Positions 8,130 through 19,574 of a DNA stretch of 64,000 bases are shown here, in pieces. The DNA lies in contig CAJPFI010000005.1 in NCBI GenBank assembly GCA_905339295.1, positions 62,001 to 126,000 of the forward strand, read 5' to 3'. This stretch comes from Burkholderiales bacterium (GTDB taxonomy: Bacteria; Pseudomonadota; Gammaproteobacteria; Burkholderiales; Casimicrobiaceae). The translations under genes and the position numbers were made by a program. Position 1 is the stretch's first letter, and every line of letters starts with the position of its first letter. The notes below the pieces were generated by a model, which was not told where the DNA came from, searched no databases, and saw only the letters and a list, made by a program, of their open reading frames with translations.

Positions 8130-8630
8130 GTGCCGGCACCCTCGATCCGGATCGCCCGGAGCGAATGCGACATCGCGCTCGCGCGCGCGCTGTTCGAGGA
8201 GTACGCCGCCGCGCTCGGCGTCGACCTGTGCTTCCAGGGATTCGCGGACGAGCTCGCGACGCTGCCGGGCAAGTACGGACCGCCGATGGGAACGCTGCTC
8301 CTCGCGGGACCGCCGGGCGACGCGGTCGGCTGCATCGCGCTGCGACCGCTGCCGCCACCCCCGCCGGCCGCCTTCCCCCCGCCGGTCGGCGAGGTGAAGC
8401 GGCTCTACATGAAGCCGCGCGCGCGCGGCAACGGGACGGGTCGCGCGCTGGTCGTCACCCTGGTCGACGCTGCGCGCGCCTTCGGGTACCGTACGCTTTG
8501 CCTCGACACCCTCGAGCGGATGTCCGAGGCGCGCGCGCTCTACGAGAGCGTCGGATTCGTCCGCTGCGCGCGCTACTACGACAACCCGCTCGACGACGCC
8601 GTCTACTACTCGCGGTCCCTTGTCAGCTGA
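8130..8630 (+). CDS. GNAT-family N-acetyltransferase
   Basis: A 166-residue protein with the GNAT acetyl-CoA fold. The pyrophosphate-binding motif R/Q-x-x-G-x-G/A appears as RARGNGTGRALV (residues 93-104), preceded by EVKRLYMKP (strand 4) and followed by CLDTLERMSEARALYESVGF, the usual motif B region. The GTG at 8130 is used because it opens five bases after the deaminase stop and gives a full N-terminal strand (IRIARSECDIALARALFEEY). The acceptor is unknown. It overlaps or abuts the TPM-domain gene downstream. Confidence 0.8.
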   Translation: MPAPSIRIARSECDIALARALFEEYAAALGVDLCFQGFADELATLPGKYGPPMGTLLLAGPPGDAVGCIALRPLPPPPPAAFPPPVGEVKRLYMKPRARGNGTGRALVVTLVDAARAFGYRTLCLDTLERMSEARALYESVGFVRCARYYDNPLDDAVYYSRSLVS

Positions 8631-8634
8631 GGTC

Positions 8635-9281
8635 ATGACCCCGGGGGCGACCTCGCCGATCGCCGCACGCGTCGCCGCGCTCGAGCGCGCGCGCGGCGTC
8701 GAGGTCGTCACCGCGTCGATCGCGAAGGCGGACGTCTACCCGGAGCTGCCGTGGCGCGCGGGCGCGCTCGCGGCGTCGGTCACGGCGCTCGCCGTCGCGA
8801 TCGGCGACGTGCTGCGGCCCGACTGGGTGACGTCGACGACTCTGCTCGTCGCGCTCGCGACGGTGATGCTCGCCGGCGCCGCGGCCTCGCTTCTCGTGAT
8901 CTTCGTGCCGGCGTTCGCGCGCGTGTTCCTGTCGCCGCTGCGCGCCGAGACCGAGGTGCACCAGTACGCGCACGCGTTCTTCCTCGAGCGGCAGCTCTTC
9001 CGCACGCGCAAGCGCGTCGGCATCCTTATCCTGGTCGCGCGCTTCGAGCATCGCGTCGAGCTGGTCGCCGACATCGGCTTCGACGGGCGCGTCGCGGCGT
9101 CCGAATGGCAGAGCGTGATTCCGCCGATGCTGCCGCTCCTGCGCGAGGGCCGTGCCGACGACGCGCTCGCGGCGGGCCTCGACGCGCTCGACGCGCTGCT
9201 CGCCTCGCGGGGGTTCTCGGGCGAGCGCGACGACACGAACGAGCTGCCCGACGCGACGATCGAGCAGGGCGAGGTGCCGGA

Positions 9282-9285
<4 letters not shown>
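8635..9285 (+). CDS. TPM-domain membrane protein
   Basis: A 216-residue protein. Two membrane segments are at about residues 40-58 and 63-92. The C-terminal part (ETEVHQYAHAFFLERQLFRT then RVGILILVARFEHRVELVAD) is the TPM (TLP18.3/Psb32/MOLO-1) domain start and core. It overlaps the following gene by ATGA (9282-9285). In many proteobacteria two such TPM proteins are adjacent, next to a LemA protein; LemA is not in this window. ATG 8635 is chosen; a TTG at 8620 is possible. The molecular role of the pair is not established. Confidence 0.8.
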
Positions 9286-10268
<983 letters not shown>

Positions 10269-10394
10269 CGAACGCATCTCGCCGAGCGGGATCGAGTCGC
10301 CCTCCGTCTTGGTCGCGGCGACCCCGGGGGACCGAGGGCGTCCGCCCGAAGCTCGCCGCGCACGACTCCCGGGCGGGGCGCGGTGCCGCGCGCG

Positions 10395-11165
10395 TCAGGC
10401 GCGTGCGGTCACGAGGAAGCGCGACTCGCCCTCGCCGCTCGCGCGCGGCGAGGGCTCGTGCGCGGCGTCGCGCCAGCCCGCCGACGACACGAGCGCGACG
10501 AGCTCGTCCGGGTCGTACCAGGTGAGCGCGTGGCGCGCGTGCTCCTCGGCGAGCAGTCGCGCGCCGAAGCGATGCGTGTAGCGCGCGTCGCCGCGCGCGA
10601 GCTTCGCGTCCGCGTCGATCGACGTCTCGGAGCGCATGCGGATCTGCGAGCCGTCGGCAAGCGCGACGCTGCGCAGCTCGACCAGCGGCGCCCCGGGACG
10701 CGATCGCGCGTACGCGGGCACGAACGCGTCGAGGATCAGGAGGCCCGGACCGACCAGGTGCGCGCGCAGGCGTTCGAGCGCCGCGCCGGCGGCCTCCCGG
10801 TCGGCGATTCGCTGGAACGCGCCTCCGTGGACGATCGCCGCCGCGAATCGCGTCGGCAGGTTGAGCGACGCGAGGTCCTGCCGGTAGAGCGTCGCCTCGA
10901 GTCCCGCGGCGACGATGCGCTCCTCGGCGAGCGAGAGCGCCGCGGCCGACGCGTCGGCGCCGTGGATCGCGACGCCCCGCGCGAGCAGCGGTATCAGCAG
11001 GCGCCCCGTGCCGCACGTCGCGTCGAGGCACAGGCCGGCGGCGCGCGGCAGCCGCTCCGCGTACGCACCGATCTCGGCGTCGTCGGGCGCGGACCGCTCC
11101 GCGTCCTCGAAGCGGGTGCGCAGGAGGCCAGCGTGGACCGCGGATGCCGACGCCTCGGGGGTCAT
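10395..11165 (-). CDS. Class I SAM-dependent methyltransferase
   Basis: A 256-residue Rossmann methyltransferase. Motif I is CLDATCGTGRLLIPLLARG (residues 46-64), the acidic end of strand 2 is HGADASAAAL, and motif II/III (FAAAIVHGGAFQRI) follows. It resembles the small-molecule methyltransferases with a Methyltransf_25-like domain; the substrate cannot be predicted. It begins 55 bases downstream of the pcaF stop on the same strand and may be the last gene of the long minus-strand run. The final residues are rich in Ser/Gly/Glu. Confidence 0.78.
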   Translation of the reverse strand: MTPEASASAVHAGLLRTRFEDAERSAPDDAEIGAYAERLPRAAGLCLDATCGTGRLLIPLLARGVAIHGADASAAALSLAEERIVAAGLEATLYRQDLASLNLPTRFAAAIVHGGAFQRIADREAAGAALERLRAHLVGPGLLILDAFVPAYARSRPGAPLVELRSVALADGSQIRMRSETSIDADAKLARGDARYTHRFGARLLAEEHARHALTWYDPDELVALVSSAGWRDAAHEPSPRASGEGESRFLVTARA

Positions 11166-11220
11166 CGGGCGATTGTGCGCCGGCGCGGGCCGGGCGGGGA
11201 AGCCTGCCCGCGGCGGTCGC

Positions 11221-12423
<1,203 letters not shown>

Positions 12424-12446
12424 GGCGAGCTCCGGAAGATTCGTTC

Positions 12447-12549
12447 GTTGTGGGTCGGGCCTCTGCCCGACGGTTCGGCAATCATCGTGGGTCGGGCCTC
12501 AGCCCGGCGGCTCGGCAGTCATCGTGGGTCGGGCTTCAGCCCGACGATC
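12447..12549. repeat. Palindromic repeat array, 37-bp period
   Basis: Three copies of the GGGTCGGGC-CTNN-GCCCGAC palindrome lie at 12451, 12488 and 12525 with an exact 37-bp period (unit begins TGGGTCGGGCCTC). The third copy is the best match to the window-wide consensus in reverse orientation (GTCGGGCTTCAGCCCGAC). The array fills the pcaF-pcaJ gap and overlaps the pcaJ stop region. Confidence 0.9.
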
Positions 12550-13192
12550 TTCCGTCGACGAGCGCGACGCCAGTGAGGCGCGCCAGCTCGCCGAATGCCA
12601 AGCCGTCCACGATCTCGCGCACGACGAGACCGCGCGGCGTGACGTCGATGACGGCGAGGTCGGTGTAGATGCGGTCGACGCAGGCGAGCGCGGTGACAGG
12701 ACAGGAAAGCCGCTCGACGATCTTGCTCTCGCCGGCCTTCGTCAGGTGCCCCATCATCACGTAGACGCGTTTCGCGCCGGCCGCGAGGTCCATCGCGCCG
12801 CCGACGGCGGGAATCGCGTCGGCCGCGCCGGTATGCCAGTTCGCCAGGTCGCCGGCGACCGAGACCTGGAACGCGCCCAGCACGCAGATGTCGATGTGGC
12901 CGCCGCGGATCATCGCGAACGAGTCGGCGTGATGGAAGTACGCGCCGCCGGGCAGCAGCGTCACCGGCGTCCTGCTCGCGTTGATCAGGTCGGGGTCCTC
13001 GTGGCCGGGCGCGGCGGGCGGGCCCATGCCGAGCAGCCCGTTCTCGCTGTGCAGTATCACCTCGCGGTCGGCGGTGAAGTGGTTGCCCACGAGCGTGGGC
13101 ATGCCGATGCCGAGGTTGACGTACGAGCACGCGGGGATGTCCCGCGCCACGCGGGAGGCCATCTGATCGCGCGTGTAGCGATCGTAGGTCAT
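12536..13192 (-). CDS. pcaJ: 3-oxoadipate CoA-transferase, beta subunit
   Basis: A 218-residue subunit carrying the catalytic glutamate: Glu50 in SENGLLGMGP, the signature of family I CoA-transferase beta subunits. With PcaI it moves CoA from succinyl-CoA to 3-oxoadipate. GIGMPTLVGNHF and the GGAMDLAAGAKRVYVMMGHL block are conserved. The pcaI stop is five bases upstream, consistent with one transcript. A 3-oxoacid (acetoacetate) specificity is possible on sequence alone; pcaF next door favours 3-oxoadipate. Confidence 0.88.
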   Translation of the reverse strand: MTYDRYTRDQMASRVARDIPACSYVNLGIGMPTLVGNHFTADREVILHSENGLLGMGPPAAPGHEDPDLINASRTPVTLLPGGAYFHHADSFAMIRGGHIDICVLGAFQVSVAGDLANWHTGAADAIPAVGGAMDLAAGAKRVYVMMGHLTKAGESKIVERLSCPVTALACVDRIYTDLAVIDVTPRGLVVREIVDGLAFGELARLTGVALVDGRSSG

Positions 13193-13196
13193 CGTT

Positions 13197-13895
13197 TCAC
13201 GCCGCCGTCCGGGAGCGCGTGTCCGCGTCCGCGCGGTTCGCCTGCACGACGCGCGCGACGAAGATGCCTGGCGTCACGATCGCCTCGGGATCGAGCGCGC
13301 CCAGCGGCACGACTTCGCGCACCTGTGCGACCGTGAGGCGAGCCGCGGTCGCCATGATCGGGCCGAAGTTGCGCCCGGCCATTCGATAGACGAGGTTGCC
13401 CCAGCGGTCGCCGCGGTCGGCGCGGATCAGCGCGACGTCGGCATGGAGCGGATGCTCGAGCACGTGCGCGCGCCCGTCGATGACGCGCGTCTCCTTGCCC
13501 TGCGCGAGCTCGGTACCGGACGCAGCCGGCGTGTAGAACGCGCCGATGCCCGCGCCCGCGGCGCGGATTCGCTCGGCGAGCGTGCCCTGCGGCACGAGCT
13601 CGAGCTCGATGCGTCCGGCCTTGAAGAGGCGGTCGAAGACCCAGGAGTCCTTGTGGCGCGGGTACGAGCACACGATCCTGCGCACGCGCCCGGCGGCGAT
13701 GAGCGCGGCGAGCCCCGTATCGCCGTTGCCGGCGTGGTTGCTCACGATCGTGAGCTCGCGCGCGCCCTGCGCGAGGAGCGCGTCGATCAGCTCGAGCGGG
13801 ACGCCGGACGTCGCGAAACCTCCGACCATGACGGTCGAGCCGTCGGCGATGCCCGCGACGGCGGCATCGAGCGTGGGAACGGTCTTGTCGATCAT
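13197..13895 (-). CDS. pcaI: 3-oxoadipate CoA-transferase, alpha subunit
   Basis: A 232-residue alpha subunit of a family I CoA-transferase. The CoA-binding loop is visible as GSTVMVGGFATSGVPLELID, with TIVSNHAGNGDTGLAALI and PQGTLAERIRAAGAGIGAFY following in order. ATG 13895 (MIDKTVPTLDAAVAGIADGS) is used; 21 more residues are open upstream but are Arg/Pro-rich and unlike the family. First gene of the pcaI-pcaJ-pcaF set. No pcaD, pcaC, pcaB or protocatechuate dioxygenase is in the window, so the upper pathway must lie elsewhere. Confidence 0.88.
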   Translation of the reverse strand: MIDKTVPTLDAAVAGIADGSTVMVGGFATSGVPLELIDALLAQGARELTIVSNHAGNGDTGLAALIAAGRVRRIVCSYPRHKDSWVFDRLFKAGRIELELVPQGTLAERIRAAGAGIGAFYTPAASGTELAQGKETRVIDGRAHVLEHPLHADVALIRADRGDRWGNLVYRMAGRNFGPIMATAARLTVAQVREVVPLGALDPEAIVTPGIFVARVVQANRADADTRSRTAA

Positions 13896-14014
13896 CGGAC
13901 GTCCGGCTCGCGGCGGAGGCGCGCCGCGGTTCCGGCGCCCGCAGGCTGGCCGCGCCAAACGCGCGCCGGACGTTGCTTATAGGATTGCGGCGCGCGCGAT
14001 GTCAAGTGCGCACG

Positions 14015-14896
14015 TCAAGGCCCGCGCGTCGCCGCCTCGCGCTCGTTGCCGGAGGCCTCGCCCGTCGACGCCGCGGCGTCGCGCTCCGCGGCCCGCGCGA
14101 GCACCGCGCGCGCGCCGCAGAGCGCGCGACGCGCGCGATCGAGCGCGCCGACGGACTTCGCGAGCTCGAGCGTCGGGACCTCGAGCGACAAGGGGAGGTC
14201 GGCGGGCAGCGCACGCACGAGCGGGACGAGGTCGAGCTCGCCCTCGCCGGGGAAGCGCCGCTCGGCGCGCGCCTGCGCGAGGATCGCGTCCTGCGTCGGG
14301 GGAATCGCGAGCGGCGCGTCGCACAGCTGCGCGTAACGGAAGCGCGACGGCGGCACGCGGGCGATGTCCTCGAGGCGGCTCCCCGAGCGATGGAAGTGGA
14401 ACGCGTCGACGACGATGCCGCCCTGGCCGCGTCCGGCCCTCGCGACGATGCGCGCGGCCTGCGCCAGGTCCTTCGCGTGCGACCACGACATGAACTCGAG
14501 CTGCGGACTCACGCCGCAGGGCGCGGCGAGGTCGCACAGCTCGGCATAGCGGTCGGCGAGGCGCGCCTCGTCCGGGTCGTCGCCGGCGACGAGCACGTAG
14601 CTCGCGCCGAGCCGCGCGCCGGTCTCGATCGCGGGCAGGAAATCGGCGACCCGCGTATCCGGCCTGAGCCGCAGGATCTCGACGTCGAGCAGCCGGATGC
14701 CGGTGGCGTCGAGCCGCGCGCGCGTCTCGCGCACCATCGGCGTGTCGCCGACCATCGGGTACTGCGGCTCGGTGGTCGTGGCCGCGACCAGTCGCAGGCC
14801 CACGTGCGAGTAGCCGGCCGCGGCCGCGGTCGACACGAACTCGGGCGGCGCAACCTCCAGCGCGGTGAGCGGGGCGAGCGAGATCGGCCGGTTCAT
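14015..14896 (-). CDS. Sugar phosphate isomerase/epimerase-family TIM barrel
   Basis: A 293-residue AP-endonuclease-2-like TIM barrel. Metal-ligand candidates are seen at QLEFMSWSHAKD (Glu) and IVVDAFHFHRSG (Asp and His), with YAQLCDAP and GEGELDLVPLVRALP closing the barrel. Residues in the HFHRSG to GEGELD stretch closely match the second barrel encoded at 29157-30089, so the two are paralogues. The reaction is unknown: isomerase, epimerase and dehydratase activities all occur in this fold. It lies between pcaI and livF, suggesting a role in the same catabolic transcript. The C-terminal 25 residues are low-complexity. Confidence 0.8.
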   Translation of the reverse strand: MNRPISLAPLTALEVAPPEFVSTAAAAGYSHVGLRLVAATTTEPQYPMVGDTPMVRETRARLDATGIRLLDVEILRLRPDTRVADFLPAIETGARLGASYVLVAGDDPDEARLADRYAELCDLAAPCGVSPQLEFMSWSHAKDLAQAARIVARAGRGQGGIVVDAFHFHRSGSRLEDIARVPPSRFRYAQLCDAPLAIPPTQDAILAQARAERRFPGEGELDLVPLVRALPADLPLSLEVPTLELAKSVGALDRARRALCGARAVLARAAERDAAASTGEASGNEREAATRGP

Positions 14897-14930
14897 GTCG
14901 GCGGGTCCCGAGGGGACGCGAGGGCGCGGC

Positions 14931-15677
14931 TCACGCCGCGGCGCCGCTCGCCGCGGCGGCGTGGCCGCCGAGGAACAGGCGGTTGAGGTCCGGATCGGCG
15001 AGGAGGTCGGAGGACGGCCGGTCGAGCGCGAGGCGGCCCATCTCGAGCACGAGCGCCCGATCGCTGTACTTGAGCGCGGTGCGCACGTTCTGCTCGACCA
15101 TGAGCACCGTCGTGCCGGCGTCGGCGAGGCCGCGCAGCATCGCCATCACGTCGGCCACGAGCTTCGGCGAGAGCCCGATCGACGGTTCGTCGATCAGGAG
15201 CACGCGCGGGTGCAGCAGGAGCGCGCGTCCGACCTCGAGCTGCTTCTGCTCGCCGCCCGACAGCGTCGACGCCTGGTTGTCGATGCGCTCGCGGATGCGC
15301 GGGAAGCGGTCGAGCACTTCCTCGATGCGCGCGGGCAGGTCGCGGCGCGGCAGCGTGACGCCGCCGAGCTCGAGGTTGTGCCGCACCGACAGCGTGCCGA
15401 ACAGGTTGCGGCCCTGCGGCACGAACGCGATGCCGTCGGCGAGCAGATCGCGCTGCGAGCGGCCGTTGATCACGCGGCCCTCGAAGCGCACCTCGCCCGA
15501 CCGCGGAACGAGGATGCCGAACAGTGTCTTCAGCACCGTCGACTTTCCCGCGCCGTTCGGGCCGATCAGCAGCGTGATCTCGCCGCGGCGCGCGTCGAGC
15601 GTCGTCTCGTTCAGGATCGTGAGGCTCGGCGAGTAGCCGGCGACGACCTTGTCGAACTCGATGATCCGGTCGCTCAT
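14931..15677 (-). CDS. livF: Branched-chain amino acid-type ABC transporter, ATP-binding protein LivF
   Basis: A 248-residue ABC ATPase. Walker A is GPNGAGKST (39-47), the signature is LSGGEQKQLEVGRAL, and Walker B is VLLIDEPSIGLSP; VEQNVRTAL gives the switch His region with Gln-Asn as usual in LivF. It works with LivG on the LivHM pore of a hydrophobic amino acid / aromatic acid (HAAT) importer. The C-terminal tail has an extra Ala-rich stretch. The subunit order livK-livH-livM-livG-livF is complete, running on the minus strand. Confidence 0.93.
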   Translation of the reverse strand: MSDRIIEFDKVVAGYSPSLTILNETTLDARRGEITLLIGPNGAGKSTVLKTLFGILVPRSGEVRFEGRVINGRSQRDLLADGIAFVPQGRNLFGTLSVRHNLELGGVTLPRRDLPARIEEVLDRFPRIRERIDNQASTLSGGEQKQLEVGRALLLHPRVLLIDEPSIGLSPKLVADVMAMLRGLADAGTTVLMVEQNVRTALKYSDRALVLEMGRLALDRPSSDLLADPDLNRLFLGGHAAAASGAAA

Positions 15678-15701
15678 GGGATGCGCGGGTCGGGCGCCGG
15701 C

Positions 15702-16454
15702 TCAGTTTCCGAGATAGGCCTCGAGGACTGCCGGATTGGACTGCACGGCAGCGGGCTTCCCCTCGGCGAGCACCTTGCCTTCGACCATGCAGATGACGTG
15801 CGGGCACAGCCGCATGATGAAGCCCATGTTGTGCTCGATCACGACGAAGCTCCCCCCCTGCGTGCGGTTGAGCTGGACGAGCAGCTCGCGCAGCTGGTCG
15901 ACGAGGCCCGGGTTGACGCCGGCGCAGGGCTCGTCGAGCAGCACGAGCCGCGGCGCGGCCATGAACGCCATTGCGATGTCGATCAGCTTCTGCTGGCCGT
16001 ACGACAGGCTGCCCGCCGGCAGGTGCGCGACGTGCTTCAGCCGGAACAGCTCGATCATCTCGTCCGCGCGTTGGCCGAGCCCCGCGTCGGGCTTCGCGAA
16101 CAGGCGCCCGGGCATCGTGCCGCTGAACTCCTGCGCCGCCGCGATCAGGTTGTCGCGGACCGACAGCCCGCCGAACACCTGCAGCGTCTGGAACGTGCGT
16201 CCGATGCCGCGGCGCGCGAGCTCGAGCGGCGACATGCCGGTGATGTCCTCCCCGGAGAACTCGACGCTGCCCGACGTCGGCCTGATCTGGCCGAGGATGC
16301 TGTTGAACAGCGTCGTCTTGCCCGATCCGTTGGGTCCGATCACGCCGACGATCTCGCCGGGCCGGACCGAGAAGCTCACGCCGTCGACCGCCCTGATCGC
16401 GCCGTACGCCTTGCGGATGTCCTTGACGTCGAGGAGGCTCGGGGTCGCCGTCAT
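15702..16454 (-). CDS. livG: Branched-chain amino acid-type ABC transporter, ATP-binding protein LivG
   Basis: A 250-residue ABC ATPase of the LivG type. Walker A is GPNGSGKTT, the signature is LSYGQQKLIDIAMA, Walker B is LVLLDEPCAGVNP and the switch His is in VIEHNMGFIM. The long insert between Walker A and signature (GIGRTFQTLQVF and FSGTMPGRLF) is typical of LivG. ATG 16454 overlaps the livM stop by four bases, so translation is coupled. Substrate cannot be inferred from this subunit. Confidence 0.93.
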   Translation of the reverse strand: MTATPSLLDVKDIRKAYGAIRAVDGVSFSVRPGEIVGVIGPNGSGKTTLFNSILGQIRPTSGSVEFSGEDITGMSPLELARRGIGRTFQTLQVFGGLSVRDNLIAAAQEFSGTMPGRLFAKPDAGLGQRADEMIELFRLKHVAHLPAGSLSYGQQKLIDIAMAFMAAPRLVLLDEPCAGVNPGLVDQLRELLVQLNRTQGGSFVVIEHNMGFIMRLCPHVICMVEGKVLAEGKPAAVQSNPAVLEAYLGN

Positions 16455-17413
16455 GACGTACTCCGCCGGCGAAAGCGATCGGCGAGCGACACGATGCCGC
16501 CGGGCAGCCAGACCATCAGCGCGACCACGGCGAGCCCGAAGAACACGAGGTACCACTTCTGCATGAACTTGAGCGCTTCGTGGCTGCTCCCGCGCAGGAG
16601 CTCGGGCAGCAGGATGATGATGATCGTGCCGACCACCGGGCCGTAGAAGCGGCCCGACCCGCCGATGATCACGGCGAGAAGCATCATGAGCGAGGTCGAG
16701 AAGTGGAACGGTCCCGGCTCGATGAACTCGACGAGCGACGCGTAGTAGACGCCGCCCACGCCCGCGCATGCCGCGCCGATCGCGAACGCGAGCAGCGTGT
16801 ACGCGGTGATGTTGACGCCGAGGCTCTCGGCGCGGATCGGGTTGTCGCGCAGCGCCGCGAACGCGCGCCCCCACGGCGAGCGCAGCAGCCACCAGAGCAG
16901 CGCGCCCAGCGCCACCAGCGAGGCGAGCGTGAAGTGGAAGTAGGCGAGGTGGCCCTCGAACGAAACGCCGAGGATCGTCGGGCGCGGGATCGCCGAGATG
17001 CCGTAGGTGCCGCCGGTCACCTGCTCCTCGTTGCGCAGGATGAGGTAGACGAGCACGTTGAAGCCCAGCGTGGCGAACGCGAGGTAGTGGTGCTGGACGC
17101 GCAGCGCCGGGAAGCCCAGCGCGAGGCCGATCACGAAGCACGCGACCGCGGCGATCGGCATGACCGCGAGGAACGGAACGCCCGCCTTGAGGGCAATGGC
17201 GGCGACGTAGGCGCCGATCCCGAAGAACGCGGCCTGCCCGAGCGACATCTGTCCCGCGTAGCCGACGGTCAGGTTGAGCCCGAACGTCGCCATCAGGTAG
17301 ACCATCGTGAGCGTCAGCAGGTAGACGTCGCTGCGCTTCAGGAACGCCGCGCCGATTGCCAGCGCCGCGACGATCGCGACGAGCATCGCGGCACGCCGCG
17401 CCGGCGCGCTCAT
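16451..17413 (-). CDS. livM: Branched-chain amino acid-type ABC transporter permease LivM
   Basis: A 320-residue permease with about nine hydrophobic segments. The family blocks TFGLNLTVGYAGQMSLGQAA and GIGAYVAAIA are near the N-terminus, and the cytoplasmic coupling segment GRAFAALRDNPIRAESLGVN is near residues 190-210, followed by AGVGGVYYASLVEFIEPG. It forms the membrane channel with LivH. The gene overlaps livG by ATGA. Confidence 0.93.
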   Translation of the reverse strand: MSAPARRAAMLVAIVAALAIGAAFLKRSDVYLLTLTMVYLMATFGLNLTVGYAGQMSLGQAAFFGIGAYVAAIALKAGVPFLAVMPIAAVACFVIGLALGFPALRVQHHYLAFATLGFNVLVYLILRNEEQVTGGTYGISAIPRPTILGVSFEGHLAYFHFTLASLVALGALLWWLLRSPWGRAFAALRDNPIRAESLGVNITAYTLLAFAIGAACAGVGGVYYASLVEFIEPGPFHFSTSLMMLLAVIIGGSGRFYGPVVGTIIIILLPELLRGSSHEALKFMQKWYLVFFGLAVVALMVWLPGGIVSLADRFRRRSTS

Positions 17414-17462
17414 CGAACAGCCTTCCCGCGGAGGGCGCGTCGGCCCCGGGCCGTCGTCGCGC

Positions 17463-18338
17463 TCATACCTTCCGCTCCTCGGCCTTGCCGAGCAGGCCCT
17501 CGGGCCGGAGCAGGATCACGCCGAGGAACAGCACGAGCGCGACGCCTTCCTTGTACGCGGGAGAGATGTAGAAGCCGACCAGATTCTCGAGCACGCCGAT
17601 CAGCACGCCGCCGAGCAGCGCGCCGCGCGTCTGGTTGAAGCCGCCGATGATCGCGGCGAAGAACGCCTTGAGCCCGATCGAGTCGCCCATGTCGAACTTC
17701 GCGAGATAGGTGGGCGCGATCAGCAGCGCCGCGACGACCGCGAGCACCGCGTTGATCAGGAACACGTAGAGCACCATGCGGCGCACGTCGATGCCGAGCA
17801 CGCGCGCGGACTCGGTGTTCTGGGCGACCGCCTGCATCGCGCGTCCGGTTACCGTCCGGTTGAGGAACGCCTGCAGCCCGATCACGATCGCGCCGGCCAG
17901 GGCGAGCGTGCCGATGTCGGCGTACGACACGTTGATGCCGGCGATCGAGAGCTGGCCGGTCGGAAACGGGCTCGGGAGCGGATGCGCTTCCGCGCTGAAG
18001 CCCGCGCGCACCGTCGACTTGACCGCGATCGCGAGCCCCAGCGTCGCGATGACCAGCGGGATGACGCCGTGGCGGATCAGCGGGTCGACGACGACCTGCT
18101 TGAATCCGGCGCCGAGGACGATGGCGGCCAGCACGCACGCGATAAGGAACGCGAGCCACACAGGGAGGCCGAACGCGAGTCCGGCGAGCATCGCGAACGC
18201 CGGCAGCATCACGAACTCGCCCTGCGCGAAATTGATGACGCCCGCCGCCTGCCACAGCAACGTGAACCCGAGCGCCGCGAGCGCGTAGATCGCGCCGGTC
18301 GCGGTGCCGGAAACGAGCAGCTGGACGAGGTCGCCCAT
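17463..18338 (-). CDS. livH: Branched-chain amino acid-type ABC transporter permease LivH
   Basis: A 291-residue permease with about eight membrane segments. GTATGAIYALAALGFTLLWQ and AAGVINFAQGEFVMLPAF are the LivH N-terminal signature, and GRAMQAVAQNTESARVLGID is the EAA-like coupling loop contacting the ATPases. It pairs with LivM, which starts 49 bases downstream. It sits directly after the binding protein gene. Confidence 0.93.
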   Translation of the reverse strand: MGDLVQLLVSGTATGAIYALAALGFTLLWQAAGVINFAQGEFVMLPAFAMLAGLAFGLPVWLAFLIACVLAAIVLGAGFKQVVVDPLIRHGVIPLVIATLGLAIAVKSTVRAGFSAEAHPLPSPFPTGQLSIAGINVSYADIGTLALAGAIVIGLQAFLNRTVTGRAMQAVAQNTESARVLGIDVRRMVLYVFLINAVLAVVAALLIAPTYLAKFDMGDSIGLKAFFAAIIGGFNQTRGALLGGVLIGVLENLVGFYISPAYKEGVALVLFLGVILLRPEGLLGKAEERKV

Positions 18339-18431
18339 GGCGGGAGCCCGGGACGGCGCGACCGGCGCCGGGATGTCCCCGTTCGGGGAGCATCCCGGTG
18401 CGTTCGGTTCGAGGCGCCGGTCGCGCGGAGG

Positions 18432-19574
18432 TTACTTCGCGCCGAGCGGGGGCAGCGTCTCGACGACGACCTGCTTGCCGTTCACGGCCTTCGTGAGGAA
18501 GCTTTCGCGGTCGAGGTCGCCGTTCTGGTCGAACGTGACGTCCATGAGCACGCCCGGATGGTCCTTCGCCGAGATCTTCGCGCCCTTCATCGCCGCGGCG
18601 AACGCCTTGCCGTCGACCTTGCCGATCCGCTCGGTGATCGCCTTGACGACGTACATCCCGCTGTAGCCCTTGAGGCCGTTGTGGTCCGACTTGCTCCGGT
18701 ATTCCCGCTGGAACTTCTCGTCGAAGGCCCTGACCGTCGGCAGCGGCGCGTCGGCCGTGAGCCCGACGTGCGCGACCGCGCCGTTGGCGGCTTCGCCCGC
18801 GAGCTCGATCACCTTCTGGCTCGTCAGCACGGTCTCGCCCACGATCGGCTTCGCGTAGCCCTGCTTGCGCAGCTCGCGCAGCGCGCGCGCCGACTCCTCC
18901 TCGTTCGTGTAGACGAACAGCGCGTCGCCGTTCGACTGCTTGGCCCTGAGCACCGCCGCCGAGAAGTCGACCTGGCCGGGATCGGTCGAGATGTCGACGC
19001 CTACCTTGATGCCCTCGGCCTCGAGCGACTTCATGATCATGTCGCGGCCGCCCTTCCCGAAGTCGTTGTTCACCCACATGATGTCGACGGTCTTCGCCTT
19101 GATGCCGTTCTTGATGTAGCGCGCCACCTTGGGCATCGCGCTCGACTGCGTGAACGACGTGCGGAAGATGTACGGGTTGCCCTTCTGCGTGATCGCGGCC
19201 GCCTCGCCGCCGGTGAAGTTCGGCACTTCGGCGCGGCGGGTCTCCTCCATGCTCACGAGGATCGACCCGGAGAACACCGGCCCCATCACGACGTAGGCAC
19301 CGTCGTCGATCGCCTTCTGCGCGAGCGCCTTGGCGACGCCCGGGTTCGACTGCGTGTCGCCGGACGTGTACTCGACCCGGCGGCCGAGGATGCCGCCCGC
19401 GGCGTTGATCTCCTTGACCGCGAGCTTCACGCCGTTGTCGAAGTTCGTGCCGGACGTGGCACCGGTGCCGGAGAGCTCGACCAGCCCGGCGATCTTGATC
19501 GGCGCCTGGGCGAGGGCCGGCGCGGCCGCGAGCGCGAGCCCGAGGGCCGCGAATAGCGTGGTGATGCGGTTCAT
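18432..19574 (-). CDS. livK: Branched-chain amino acid-type ABC transporter, periplasmic binding protein
   Basis: A 380-residue type I periplasmic binding protein. Residues 1-22 (MNRITTLFAALGLALAAAPALAQ) are a signal peptide with an Ala-Gln-Ala cleavage region. IKIAGLVELSGTGATSGTNF and GVKLAVKEINAAGGILGRRV are the standard N-lobe start, and the Ser/Thr ligand loop follows (GPVFSGSILVSMEE). A strong GGAGGAG ribosome-binding site is just upstream. Proteins of this class bind Leu/Ile/Val but also aromatic acids, amides and urea. Here the neighbouring aromatic catabolic genes suggest an aromatic or shikimate-like ligand; this is inference. Confidence 0.9.
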   Translation of the reverse strand: MNRITTLFAALGLALAAAPALAQAPIKIAGLVELSGTGATSGTNFDNGVKLAVKEINAAGGILGRRVEYTSGDTQSNPGVAKALAQKAIDDGAYVVMGPVFSGSILVSMEETRRAEVPNFTGGEAAAITQKGNPYIFRTSFTQSSAMPKVARYIKNGIKAKTVDIMWVNNDFGKGGRDMIMKSLEAEGIKVGVDISTDPGQVDFSAAVLRAKQSNGDALFVYTNEEESARALRELRKQGYAKPIVGETVLTSQKVIELAGEAANGAVAHVGLTADAPLPTVRAFDEKFQREYRSKSDHNGLKGYSGMYVVKAITERIGKVDGKAFAAAMKGAKISAKDHPGVLMDVTFDQNGDLDRESFLTKAVNGKQVVVETLPPLGAK